Below are positions 4,866 to 11,187 of a DNA stretch of 11,187 nt, one piece after another (the stretch's first letter is position 1; the number at the start of each line of letters is the position of its first letter). This DNA comes from Flavobacteriaceae bacterium (GTDB lineage: Bacteria; Bacteroidota; Bacteroidia; Flavobacteriales; Flavobacteriaceae), in NCBI GenBank assembly GCA_023301205.1, contig JALZVC010000162.1, forward strand, positions 1 to 11,187, given 5' to 3'. The translations under genes were made by a program, and so were the position numbers. The notes under the pieces are model-generated. The model worked only from the letters and a program-made list of their open reading frames with translations, was not told the DNA's origin and made no database searches.

Positions 4866-7718
4866 ATGCCTAAAAATCCTTCAATAAAATCGGTTTTAAT
4901 TATTGGATCAGGTCCTATTATTATTGGTCAAGCTTGTGAGTTTGATTATGCTGGATCTCAGTCTCTTAGATCATTAAGAGAAGATGGAATTGAAACTATT
5001 TTAATAAACAGTAATCCTGCAACGATTATGACAGATCCGTCAATGGCAGATCACGTTTATTTAAAGCCATTGACCACAAAATCTATCATTGAAATCCTTA
5101 AAGCACACCCGCAAATTGACTCCGTTTTACCTACTATGGGTGGACAAACGGCACTAAATTTAGCAATACAAGCAGATGAAAAAGGAATCTGGAAAGATTT
5201 CGGTGTAGAAATGATTGGAGTAGATATTGATGCGATTAATGTAACGGAAGATCGTGAGCAATTTCGTCTTCTTATGGGTGAAATTGGGGTAGCTATGGCA
5301 CCTCAAGAAACGGCTACTTCGTTCTTAAAAGGTAAAGAGATTGCGCAAAAATTTGGCTTTCCGCTAGTAATTAGATCCTCATTTACGCTAGGTGGTGCAG
5401 GAGCTTCAATTGTTTATAAAGAAGAAGATTTTGACGAGCTGTTAACACGCGGACTAGAAATCTCACCTATCCACGAAGTGATGATCGATAAGGCGATGAT
5501 GGGGTGGAAGGAATATGAATTAGAATTATTACGTGACTCAAATGATAACGTAGTTATTATTTGTGCTATTGAGAACATGGATCCTATGGGGATTCATACA
5601 GGAGATTCTATTACAGTAGCTCCTGCTATGACGTTAAGTGATAAAACGTATCAAAAAATGCGTGACTTGGCAATACACATGATGCGCAGTATAGGGGACT
5701 TTGCTGGAGGATGTAATGTGCAGTTTGCTGTAAGTCCAGATGAGAAAGAAGATATTATTGCCATAGAGATTAACCCGCGTGTTTCTCGATCTTCTGCACT
5801 CGCCTCTAAAGCAACTGGATATCCTATTGCAAAAGTGGCCACTAAACTGGCAATGGGTTATCACCTAAATGAGTTAAACAATCAAATTACAAAATCTACC
5901 TCTGCACTTTTTGAGCCTACACTGGATTATGTAATCGTAAAAATACCACGCTGGAACTTTGATAAATTTGAAGGTAGTGACAGAACATTAGGACTACAAA
6001 TGAAAGCTGTAGGAGAAGTAATGGGTATTGGTCGTTCTTTTCAAGAAGCACTGCATAAAGCAACGCAGTCGCTAGAAATAAAGAGAAACGGATTAGGAGC
6101 AGATGGAAAAAGTTATACCAATTATGAGCAGATTTTAGATAAACTAAAAAATGCAAGTTGGGATCGTGTTTTTGTCATTTATGATGCGATACAAATGGGC
6201 ATACCATTAAGTCGTATTCATGACATCACAAGAATAGATATGTGGTACTTAAAGCAATACGAGGAGCTTTATTTCTTAGAAAAAGAGATTTCTACGTTTA
6301 CGTTGGAAACGTTACCACGTGAATTGCTCTTAGAAGCAAAACAAAAAGGGTATGGAGACAGACAATTAGCGCATATGCTCAAGTGCCTTGAAAGTCAAGT
6401 CTACAATAAGAGAGAAGAACTTAACGTGCAACGTGTTTACAAACTGGTGGATACTTGTGCAGCAGAGTTTAAAGCACAAACACCTTATTACTACTCAACG
6501 TTTGAAAACGAAATGGAAACTGCAGACGGTAATCGTTATGCAGAAAACGATAGTATTGTTACAGAAAAGAAGAAGATAATTGTTTTAGGTTCTGGTCCTA
6601 ACCGTATAGGGCAGGGAATTGAGTTTGATTACTGTTGTGTGCACGGGATACTTGCAGCATCAGAAATTGGCTATGAAACCATTATGATTAACTGTAATCC
6701 AGAAACGGTTTCTACAGATTTTGATGTGGCAGATAAGCTATATTTTGAGCCAGTCTTCTGGGAGCATATTTATGACATTATTCGTCACGAGAAACCAGAA
6801 GGTGTCATTGTCCAATTAGGAGGGCAAACGGCATTAAAACTTGCAGAAAAATTAGAACGCTATGGAATTAAGGTTTTAGGTACGAGTTTTCAAGCATTAG
6901 ATCTTGCAGAAGATAGAGGTAGTTTTTCTAATATACTTAAAGATTTAAAAATACCTTATCCAGAGTTTGGCGTTGCAGAAACTACAGAAGAAGCATTAGC
7001 ACTTTCAGATACATTAGACTTTCCTTTGTTAATTAGACCTTCTTATGTTTTAGGTGGACAAGGGATGAAGATTGTTATTAATAAGCAAGAACTAGAAGAA
7101 CACGTAGTAGATTTACTTCAGAAAATACCAAACAACAAATTACTGTTAGATCATTATCTAGATGGTGCTATCGAAGCAGAAGCAGATGCAATATGTGATG
7201 GAGAGAATGTCTACATTATAGGTATTATGGAACACATAGAGCCTTGTGGTATTCACTCTGGAGACTCCAATGCAACATTACCTCCTTTTAATTTAGGGGA
7301 GTTTGTAATGCAACAAATTAAAGATCACACAAAAAATATCGCACTTGCCTTAAACACGGTAGGTCTTATTAATGTGCAGTTTGCCATAAAAGAAGACAAA
7401 GTGTATATCATAGAAGCAAACCCAAGAGCATCACGTACGGTGCCTTTTATATCTAAAGCATACGGCGAGCCTTATGTAAACTATGCAACTAAAGTGATGT
7501 TAGACCATAGCAAAGTAACTGACTTTGATTTCAAGCCGCGTCTAGATGGGTATGCGATTAAGCAACCTGTGTTTAGTTTTAATAAGTTCCCTAATGTAAA
7601 TAAGCAACTTGGGCCAGAAATGAAAAGTACAGGAGAGAGTATCTTATTTATAGATAGCCTGAAGGACGACCAATTTTATGATTTATACGCACGAAGAAAA
7701 ATGTATTTAACTAAGTAA
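4866..7718 (+). CDS. carB: Carbamoyl-phosphate synthase large subunit, lacking the MGS domain
   Basis: A 950-aa large subunit that makes carbamoyl phosphate from ammonia (supplied by CarA), bicarbonate and 2 ATP, for pyrimidine and arginine synthesis. The first synthetase half has the nucleotide-binding start SVLIIGSGPIIIGQACEFDY (9-28), the SSFTLGGAGAS loop (171-181), and metal ligands in EINPRVSRSS (301-310). The oligomerisation region covers about 400-560. The second half repeats the pattern with IIVLGSGPNRIGQGIEFDY (571-589), RPSYVLGGQGM (724-734) and EANPRASRTVPF (850-861). It ends at about 950 with YARRKMYLTK, so the about 130-residue C-terminal MGS domain, which binds UMP and ornithine in the 1073-aa E. 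coli enzyme, is absent. A TTG at 4827 could extend it by 13 codons, but the ATG at 4866 gives the expected MPKNPSIKSVLIIGSG start. carA is not adjacent. Confidence 0.96.
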   Translation: MPKNPSIKSVLIIGSGPIIIGQACEFDYAGSQSLRSLREDGIETILINSNPATIMTDPSMADHVYLKPLTTKSIIEILKAHPQIDSVLPTMGGQTALNLAIQADEKGIWKDFGVEMIGVDIDAINVTEDREQFRLLMGEIGVAMAPQETATSFLKGKEIAQKFGFPLVIRSSFTLGGAGASIVYKEEDFDELLTRGLEISPIHEVMIDKAMMGWKEYELELLRDSNDNVVIICAIENMDPMGIHTGDSITVAPAMTLSDKTYQKMRDLAIHMMRSIGDFAGGCNVQFAVSPDEKEDIIAIEINPRVSRSSALASKATGYPIAKVATKLAMGYHLNELNNQITKSTSALFEPTLDYVIVKIPRWNFDKFEGSDRTLGLQMKAVGEVMGIGRSFQEALHKATQSLEIKRNGLGADGKSYTNYEQILDKLKNASWDRVFVIYDAIQMGIPLSRIHDITRIDMWYLKQYEELYFLEKEISTFTLETLPRELLLEAKQKGYGDRQLAHMLKCLESQVYNKREELNVQRVYKLVDTCAAEFKAQTPYYYSTFENEMETADGNRYAENDSIVTEKKKIIVLGSGPNRIGQGIEFDYCCVHGILAASEIGYETIMINCNPETVSTDFDVADKLYFEPVFWEHIYDIIRHEKPEGVIVQLGGQTALKLAEKLERYGIKVLGTSFQALDLAEDRGSFSNILKDLKIPYPEFGVAETTEEALALSDTLDFPLLIRPSYVLGGQGMKIVINKQELEEHVVDLLQKIPNNKLLLDHYLDGAIEAEADAICDGENVYIIGIMEHIEPCGIHSGDSNATLPPFNLGEFVMQQIKDHTKNIALALNTVGLINVQFAIKEDKVYIIEANPRASRTVPFISKAYGEPYVNYATKVMLDHSKVTDFDFKPRLDGYAIKQPVFSFNKFPNVNKQLGPEMKSTGESILFIDSLKDDQFYDLYARRKMYLTK

Positions 7719-7739
7719 TACACTTTTAAATAAGCTAGT

Positions 7740-7802
7740 CTGAGTTTGTAGGAGTTGATTTAAAAACTTTTGCAAGCTCAGTTATTTAGCGAGTTTTTTT
7801 CT
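7740..7802 (+). terminator. Weak hairpin region after carB, possible terminator
   Basis: TGAGTTTGTA (7741-7750) pairs along its full length with TGCAAGCTCA (7771-7780), with two G:U pairs. A T-tract (7794-7800) follows 13 nt later, so the geometry is not canonical. The position just after carB is the main support. Confidence 0.28.
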
Positions 7803-7883
7803 TTTGTAATATTTCAGAAAGCAATAAATTTATTAAGCTTCTAAAGGTTTATAATAAGTATTTTCGAGTTAAAATCTAAAGAA

Positions 7884-7985
7884 TTGGCACGTCTTATTAC
7901 TGCCATTTTTTTAAGTCTAATTAATTTTTGCACTCTAGCACAAGATCTTAATCCCGATCAAAATGAGGAGAGGTTTCTAGTGTGA
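7884..7985 (+). pseudogene. Apparent remnant of a secreted-protein gene start
   Basis: From a TTG at 7884 a frame of 33 codons reads ARLITAIFLSLINFCTLAQD followed by LNPDQNEERFLV and a TGA. This is a near-perfect flavobacterial Sec signal peptide: Arg, a hydrophobic core, then A-Q at the cut. The frame then ends after about a dozen residues. There is no ATG and no clear ribosome site. The last 38 bases overlap the 3' end of the gene on the opposite strand. Best read as the broken 5' end of a lost gene; a real small secreted peptide or a chance frame is possible. Confidence 0.3.
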
Positions 7986-8316
7986 CATCCTCAATAAAAT
8001 ACTTTGTATCGCCCCAAAATAAGAAGGTGTCAAAACGTTCTTCGTAGGTGACGTTTACATATTTTCCTTGGTATTCTTTTAGCTTTTCAATAACGGCTGC
8101 TTCTTGGTCTAATACAGAAAATGTAAATATCTGTGCACCACTTATTCCTTGGCTTATCTCACCTTCCCAGGTTTTAAAGATGACACCTTTATTACTAAAT
8201 TTTATAAGTTCGCCAGCGCGCGTACCCTCACTATAAGGTACAAAAGATACAAAGGCATAGTATGCTAATAATAACATTAAAATTGCACCAAGGATTATAA
8301 AAAGTATTTTTTTCAT
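7948..8316 (-). CDS. Small membrane-anchored protein of unknown function
   Basis: A 122-aa protein: a single N-terminal hydrophobic helix (MKKILFIILGAILMLLLAYY, 1-20, running on to about residue 26), then an external soluble domain with conserved-looking motifs VPYSEGTRAGELIKFSNKG (26-44) and VIFKTWEGEISQGISGAQIF (45-64), ending in WGDTKYFIEDV. I recall close homologues in many Bacteroidota, some carrying the label 6-phosphogluconate dehydrogenase. That label cannot be right: the protein is far too short and has no Rossmann nucleotide-binding motif. The frame is open 16 codons further upstream, but the extension runs into the REP-like repeat, whereas the ATG at 8316 gives a proper membrane anchor. 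It follows rmuC on the same strand with 138 bp between. Confidence 0.75.
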   Translation of the reverse strand: MKKILFIILGAILMLLLAYYAFVSFVPYSEGTRAGELIKFSNKGVIFKTWEGEISQGISGAQIFTFSVLDQEAAVIEKLKEYQGKYVNVTYEERFDTFLFWGDTKYFIEDVTLETSPHFDRD

Positions 8317-8335
8317 TTTTAAATTTTTTATAGTT

Positions 8336-8438
8336 GTCAGTCTGAGCGCAGTCGAAGACAACAATCAGGACTATTGTTAAATTGAGGCTTAATTGAAGAG
8401 TTCGACAATATGATCACTTCGACAGCGCTCAGTGTGAC
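8336..8438. repeat. REP-like inverted repeat pair
   Basis: A 22-bp arm at 8336-8357 (core CTGAGCGCAGTCGAAG) is repeated in inverted form at 8417-8438 (core CTTCGACAGCGCTCAG), 19 of 22 positions matching as reverse complements, with a 59-bp spacer. It lies in the intergenic gap downstream of rmuC. Short CTGAGCGCnGTCGAAG sequences are, from memory, a dispersed repeat family found in many flavobacterial genomes. It is much more GC-rich than its surroundings. Possible roles are transcript 3'-end stabilisation of rmuC mRNA or a RAYT/TnpA_REP-mobilised element; no transposase gene is in the window. Confidence 0.7.
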
Positions 8439-8454
8439 AGCGCTAATATCATTA

Positions 8455-9849
8455 TTAGTCAAGCTCATTCTCTTCTGCTCGTTTTATTATTTTTTCTGGC
8501 AAAGACTTTTTTGCTTTTGCGCCCATCGTCTTTAACTTCTCAACACTGGTGATAAGATTTCCTCGACCTTCAAAGAGTTTATTCATAGCACTAGAATAAT
8601 CTGTTTTTGCATCATCCATCTTCTTACCTACGCCGGTAAGGTCCTTGATAAGTCCTTCAAATTTATCGTACAAGGCTCCGGCTTGTCTAGAAATCTCAAT
8701 CGCATTGCGTTGTTGCTTCTCATTATTCCACATCGTGTCTATGGTACGCAAGGTAGCTAAAAGGGTAGAAGGAGTCACAATAATAATGTTTTGCTCAAAG
8801 GCTTTGTTATAAATACTTGGATCTTTATTGATTGCTATGGCAAATGCAGGCTCAATAGGGACAAATAACAACACAAAATCTGGGCTTTCCATCTCATAGA
8901 GATCGTGATAATTTTTCTCGCTTAATTGATCTACGTGACGCTTTAGCGAAGTAAGATGCTCGTTTAAATGGCGTGGTTGTAATTCTTCATCTTCTTCATT
9001 AACAAAACGCTCATAAGCGACAAGAGACACTTTACTGTCAATCACCATACGCTTATTGTCTGGTAAGTGAATCACCACATCTGGCAACACTCTTTTGCCA
9101 TCTGCTGTGGTAAAGCTTTGCTGAACAAAATACTCACGATCTTTTTCAAGCCCGCTTTTTTCTAGAACCTTCTCAAGCACAAGTTCGCCCCAGTTCCCTT
9201 GTATTTTACTGTCTCCTTTGAGCGCTTTAGTTAAGTTAGTTGCCTCTTTACTCATTTGCTCATTGAGCTTGGTTAATCCTTTTATTTGCTCGTGAAGTTG
9301 CGATGTGCGACCTATGGCTTCCTTGTTTGTTTCGTCTACTTTCTTTTCAAACTTTTCAATTTTTTCTTGTAATGGTTTTAAAATGACATCAATATTTTCT
9401 TTGTTCTGTTTGGTGAATTTTTCAGATTTATTATCTAAAATTTTATTGGCTAGATTTTCAAATTCTTTGGTAAACTTCTCTTGTAGTTTTTCTACTTCAT
9501 TGCGCTCTTCTCTTAATTTTTCTTCTAGATGTTCTACTATGCTGTTTCGTTTGGCAAGTTCTAGATTGAGGTAGTCTTTTTCTTTTCTAATATTTTCACG
9601 TTCTGTTATTACACTTTCATATTGGACGCTAAATTTTTCTTCCTGCAAAGAAGCGTTATTTGCTAGTGCGGTCAACTTTTCTTGATACTCCCCAGCCAAT
9701 CGTTGTTGGTTTAGCTCTTGCTGTTGCAGGCGCTCATTAAGGGCGCTAGTTTCTGCCTTTTGTTTCAGTTTAGCGATTAAGTGCCCGATTATGGCGCCTA
9801 CTATTATGCCGATGATGGTGATTAAAAAATAGATTAGGGTTTGCTTCAT
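8455..9849 (-). CDS. rmuC: DNA recombination protein RmuC
   Basis: A 464-aa protein. Residues 4-25 are a transmembrane helix with a glycine pattern (IIGIIVGAIIGHLIA), about 30-210 are a long coiled coil rich in Glu, Lys and Gln, and about 212-400 are the RmuC nuclease-like domain. That domain shows GNWGELVLEKVLEKSGL (218-234), LPDVVIHLPDNKRMVIDSKV (255-274) with the PD-(D/E)xK-like Asp257, Asp271 and Lys273, and LLFVPIEPAFAIAI (327-340). The family limits inversions and rearrangements at short inverted repeats in E. coli and is thought to be a membrane-tethered nuclease. Length is near the usual 450-500 aa. The 88-bp gap upstream shows no convincing promoter. Its 3' end lies 16 bp from the REP-like repeat pair. 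Confidence 0.93.
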   Translation of the reverse strand: MKQTLIYFLITIIGIIVGAIIGHLIAKLKQKAETSALNERLQQQELNQQRLAGEYQEKLTALANNASLQEEKFSVQYESVITERENIRKEKDYLNLELAKRNSIVEHLEEKLREERNEVEKLQEKFTKEFENLANKILDNKSEKFTKQNKENIDVILKPLQEKIEKFEKKVDETNKEAIGRTSQLHEQIKGLTKLNEQMSKEATNLTKALKGDSKIQGNWGELVLEKVLEKSGLEKDREYFVQQSFTTADGKRVLPDVVIHLPDNKRMVIDSKVSLVAYERFVNEEDEELQPRHLNEHLTSLKRHVDQLSEKNYHDLYEMESPDFVLLFVPIEPAFAIAINKDPSIYNKAFEQNIIIVTPSTLLATLRTIDTMWNNEKQQRNAIEISRQAGALYDKFEGLIKDLTGVGKKMDDAKTDYSSAMNKLFEGRGNLITSVEKLKTMGAKAKKSLPEKIIKRAEENELD

Positions 9850-9937
9850 TCTTGAGGTACGTGGTTTTTAGTTTATTTTTAGGTTTAGAATAAGGCAAGT
9901 GCACAAAACACTCAATTCTTTATATAAAAGACTTTCA

Positions 9938-10921
9938 CTATTTTTTTAGAGCATTAACTGTATCTCCAATATTTGAATAACTACCTAATATGTTATTTTC
10001 TTTATCAAGTATTATATAAGTTGGATAAGACCAAATAGCTAAATCCTTAGCTAAATTAGTTGTTCCTATTCGATAGTTTTTCCAGTTAATATTCTTTTTC
10101 TCTAAATATTTGGCCCATTTCCCTTGTTCTTTATCGGTTGAAATTCCGATTAATTCTGCATTCAAATCGCTGAAAATATTTGGATTAGCTAAAATCTCTT
10201 TATGCTCTTTAATGCAAGGCGGACAGGCGGTAAACCAAAAATCTAAAACAGTAAATGTATTGTTTTTCTCTTTCTTGATTTGTTTTTCTAACCCGTTCAA
10301 GTCAATTAATAAATAATCATTTAACTCAATTTTATTTATTTCAGTTAGTTTTTTCAATCTATTTTCAACCATTTCATAAATGAGATGTTCTTTAATTGCT
10401 TTTGGTTGTTTTTCTAAAAACGCTTTGATGAAGTTTAATTCTTTTTTGTCATTTTGATATAATTTTAACCAATGATTGAGAGGAAACAAAACGAAAGCAT
10501 CTTGATCATTTTCGAGAATAGCATTTTTTATGAAATCAGTACCACTCGACTTGTCATTTAAATAGTCTTTATAAGCCTTTACATAGGTTTTATGTTTTTG
10601 ATAAACAGGAGTATTCTTTGTTTTAGTAATTGAAAGTTCATTTTTTTTATAATCGAGATAAATGTTAATTTCTCCAGTATTAAACCAACCGTTAACTATT
10701 TTATCCTCAATATATATCGAATATTGATCTGATGATTTTGAGGGTGTTTTGATTCTTGCAATTCCATTTTTAAATTCTGAAGTTAATCTGTTCGATAAAT
10801 TCATTCCTGATACTGAAACACTATCTACTGTAACATCAGATTTGATATGAATGCAAAATTCTGATTGCCCAAAAGTTAGGTTTGAAATTAATACTAAAAG
10901 TATGTAGCATGTTTTCTTCAT
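9938..10921 (-). CDS. TlpA-like periplasmic thioredoxin-fold protein
   Basis: A 327-aa exported protein. Residues 1-19 are a Sec signal peptide (MKKTCYILLVLISNLTFGQ). Residues about 20-105 form a beta-rich N-terminal domain similar in position to the DUF4369-type domain found before many Bacteroidota thioredoxins. A charged helical linker covers about 105-210. The thioredoxin fold is at about 220-325, with FWFTACPPCIKEH containing the redox pair Cys233-Pro-Pro-Cys236 and the cis-Pro loop SYPTYIILD (Pro300). CPPC is typical of TlpA/ResA-type thiol-disulfide oxidoreductases that act on periplasmic proteins such as c-type cytochromes. The actual partner is unknown. The gene is AT-rich and Lys/Asn-rich compared with rmuC, which suggests an accessory gene. 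It lies 62 bp after the ABC ATPase gene on the same strand. Confidence 0.85.
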   Translation of the reverse strand: MKKTCYILLVLISNLTFGQSEFCIHIKSDVTVDSVSVSGMNLSNRLTSEFKNGIARIKTPSKSSDQYSIYIEDKIVNGWFNTGEINIYLDYKKNELSITKTKNTPVYQKHKTYVKAYKDYLNDKSSGTDFIKNAILENDQDAFVLFPLNHWLKLYQNDKKELNFIKAFLEKQPKAIKEHLIYEMVENRLKKLTEINKIELNDYLLIDLNGLEKQIKKEKNNTFTVLDFWFTACPPCIKEHKEILANPNIFSDLNAELIGISTDKEQGKWAKYLEKKNINWKNYRIGTTNLAKDLAIWSYPTYIILDKENNILGSYSNIGDTVNALKK

Positions 10922-10940
10922 ATTATTTAAAACTAATCCC

Positions 10941-10968
10941 TAAAGATACAATTCAATAAAAAAAGCAA
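10941..10968 (-). promoter_or_regulatory. Possible promoter of the TlpA-like gene
   Basis: On the - strand TTG (10968-10966), a 17-nt spacer and TATCTTTA (10948-10941), which matches TAnnTTTG in all but the last base. The ATG is at 10921, so the leader would be about 15 nt. The spacer is slightly short. Confidence 0.33.
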
Positions 10969-10983
10969 CCCAACAATCCCTCA

Positions 10984-11187
10984 TTAATTATTAACACGAA
11001 ACTGCATCGTCTCCACATCAAAATCAATTGTATTACTAGGGAATAGCGTGTTGAAAACACCTTGTTGGGCTAGGGCAGTGTGCGTATTAAAAGAAACGGT
11101 GTCTTTTTGTAGCACCAGCATTTTATCTACTAATGTGAGTGCTATTCCAATTTCGTGCGTAGAGAACAGGATGGTTTTTCCTTCTTC
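10984..11187 (-). CDS. ABC transporter ATP-binding protein, C-terminal end (partial)
   Basis: Sixty-seven codons plus a TAA are visible; the gene continues beyond the right edge. Translation gives EEGKTILFSTHEIGIALTLV followed by DKMLVLQKDTVSFNTHTALA and ends with FRVNN. The strand-turn ILFSTHE contains the H-loop (switch) His of ABC ATPases, and the following IALTLVDKMLVL matches the helix and strand that come after it. The pattern is closest to FecE/BtuD-like importers of siderophores, haem or cobalamin, whose ATPases carry an H-E-x-x-x-A arrangement, but the Walker A, signature and Walker B motifs lie outside the window, so the substrate cannot be given. It may be read together with the downstream TlpA-like gene. 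Confidence 0.75.
   Translation of the reverse strand, partial: EEGKTILFSTHEIGIALTLVDKMLVLQKDTVSFNTHTALAQQGVFNTLFPSNTIDFDVETMQFRVNN

Noticed and set aside
5634..6156. Several - strand open frames of 63-79 aa inside carB
   Set aside because: They are antisense to a highly conserved enzyme, overlap one another, and show no family features.
8317..8364. Upstream ATG at 8364 extending the small membrane protein by 16 residues
   Set aside because: The added segment is encoded partly by the REP-like repeat and would place a non-hydrophobic leader before a good membrane anchor.
9305..9574. 89-aa open frame on the + strand inside rmuC
   Set aside because: It is the antisense shadow of the coiled-coil region; its Ser/Phe-rich composition is what reversed Glu/Lys codons give.

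Overview
The window looks like chromosomal DNA of a marine-type member of the Flavobacteriaceae (phylum Bacteroidota). The evidence is the low GC content, promoter-like sites of the Bacteroidota type (TTG, about 19 nt, TAnnTTTG), few Shine-Dalgarno sites, signal peptides ending in A/S-Q, and proteins that read like flavobacterial orthologues: RpmH of 53 aa, a CarB of about 950 aa without the C-terminal allosteric domain, an MtaB tail, and RmuC. A Dokdonia-like genus is my impression only. No phage, CRISPR, toxin-antitoxin or defence locus is visible, and most of the window is core backbone. I found no convincing new multi-gene system.

Layout. 1-186 (+) is the 3' end of a tRNA methylthiotransferase gene (mtaB), converging on a small GNAT-like acetyltransferase (219-518, -). 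From 617 the + strand carries an alpha/beta hydrolase, an exported lytic transglycosylase, and, only 7 bp after it, a half-length TauE/SafE membrane permease. 2661-2919 contains no gene. It holds a long imperfect dyad with a perfect 12-bp inner stem, lying just after the 3' end of a secreted protein of unknown function (2920-3738, -). Imperfect same-orientation repeats flank this unit, so it may be a single-gene cassette. A membrane-anchored TPR protein with a Gly/Arg-rich tail (3832-4401, -) is divergent from rpmH (4604-4765, +). rpmH has a clear promoter, a leader of about 100 nt and a strong terminator, and carB (4866-7718, +) follows.

7719-7947 contains weak hairpins and the apparent remnant of a secreted-protein gene start. 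On the - strand follow, from right to left, the end of an ABC transporter ATPase gene (10984-11187, partial), a TlpA-like periplasmic thioredoxin (9938-10921), rmuC (8455-9849), a REP-like inverted repeat pair (8336-8438), and a small membrane-anchored protein of unknown function (7948-8316).

How the genes work together. These are mainly independent housekeeping functions: tRNA modification, translation, carbamoyl phosphate for pyrimidines and arginine, peptidoglycan turnover, and DNA maintenance. The only close transcriptional pairing is the transglycosylase with the permease. The secreted protein at 2920-3738 and the thioredoxin at 9938-10921 look like accessory genes inserted between core genes. 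No gene-free stretch exceeds 300 bases.
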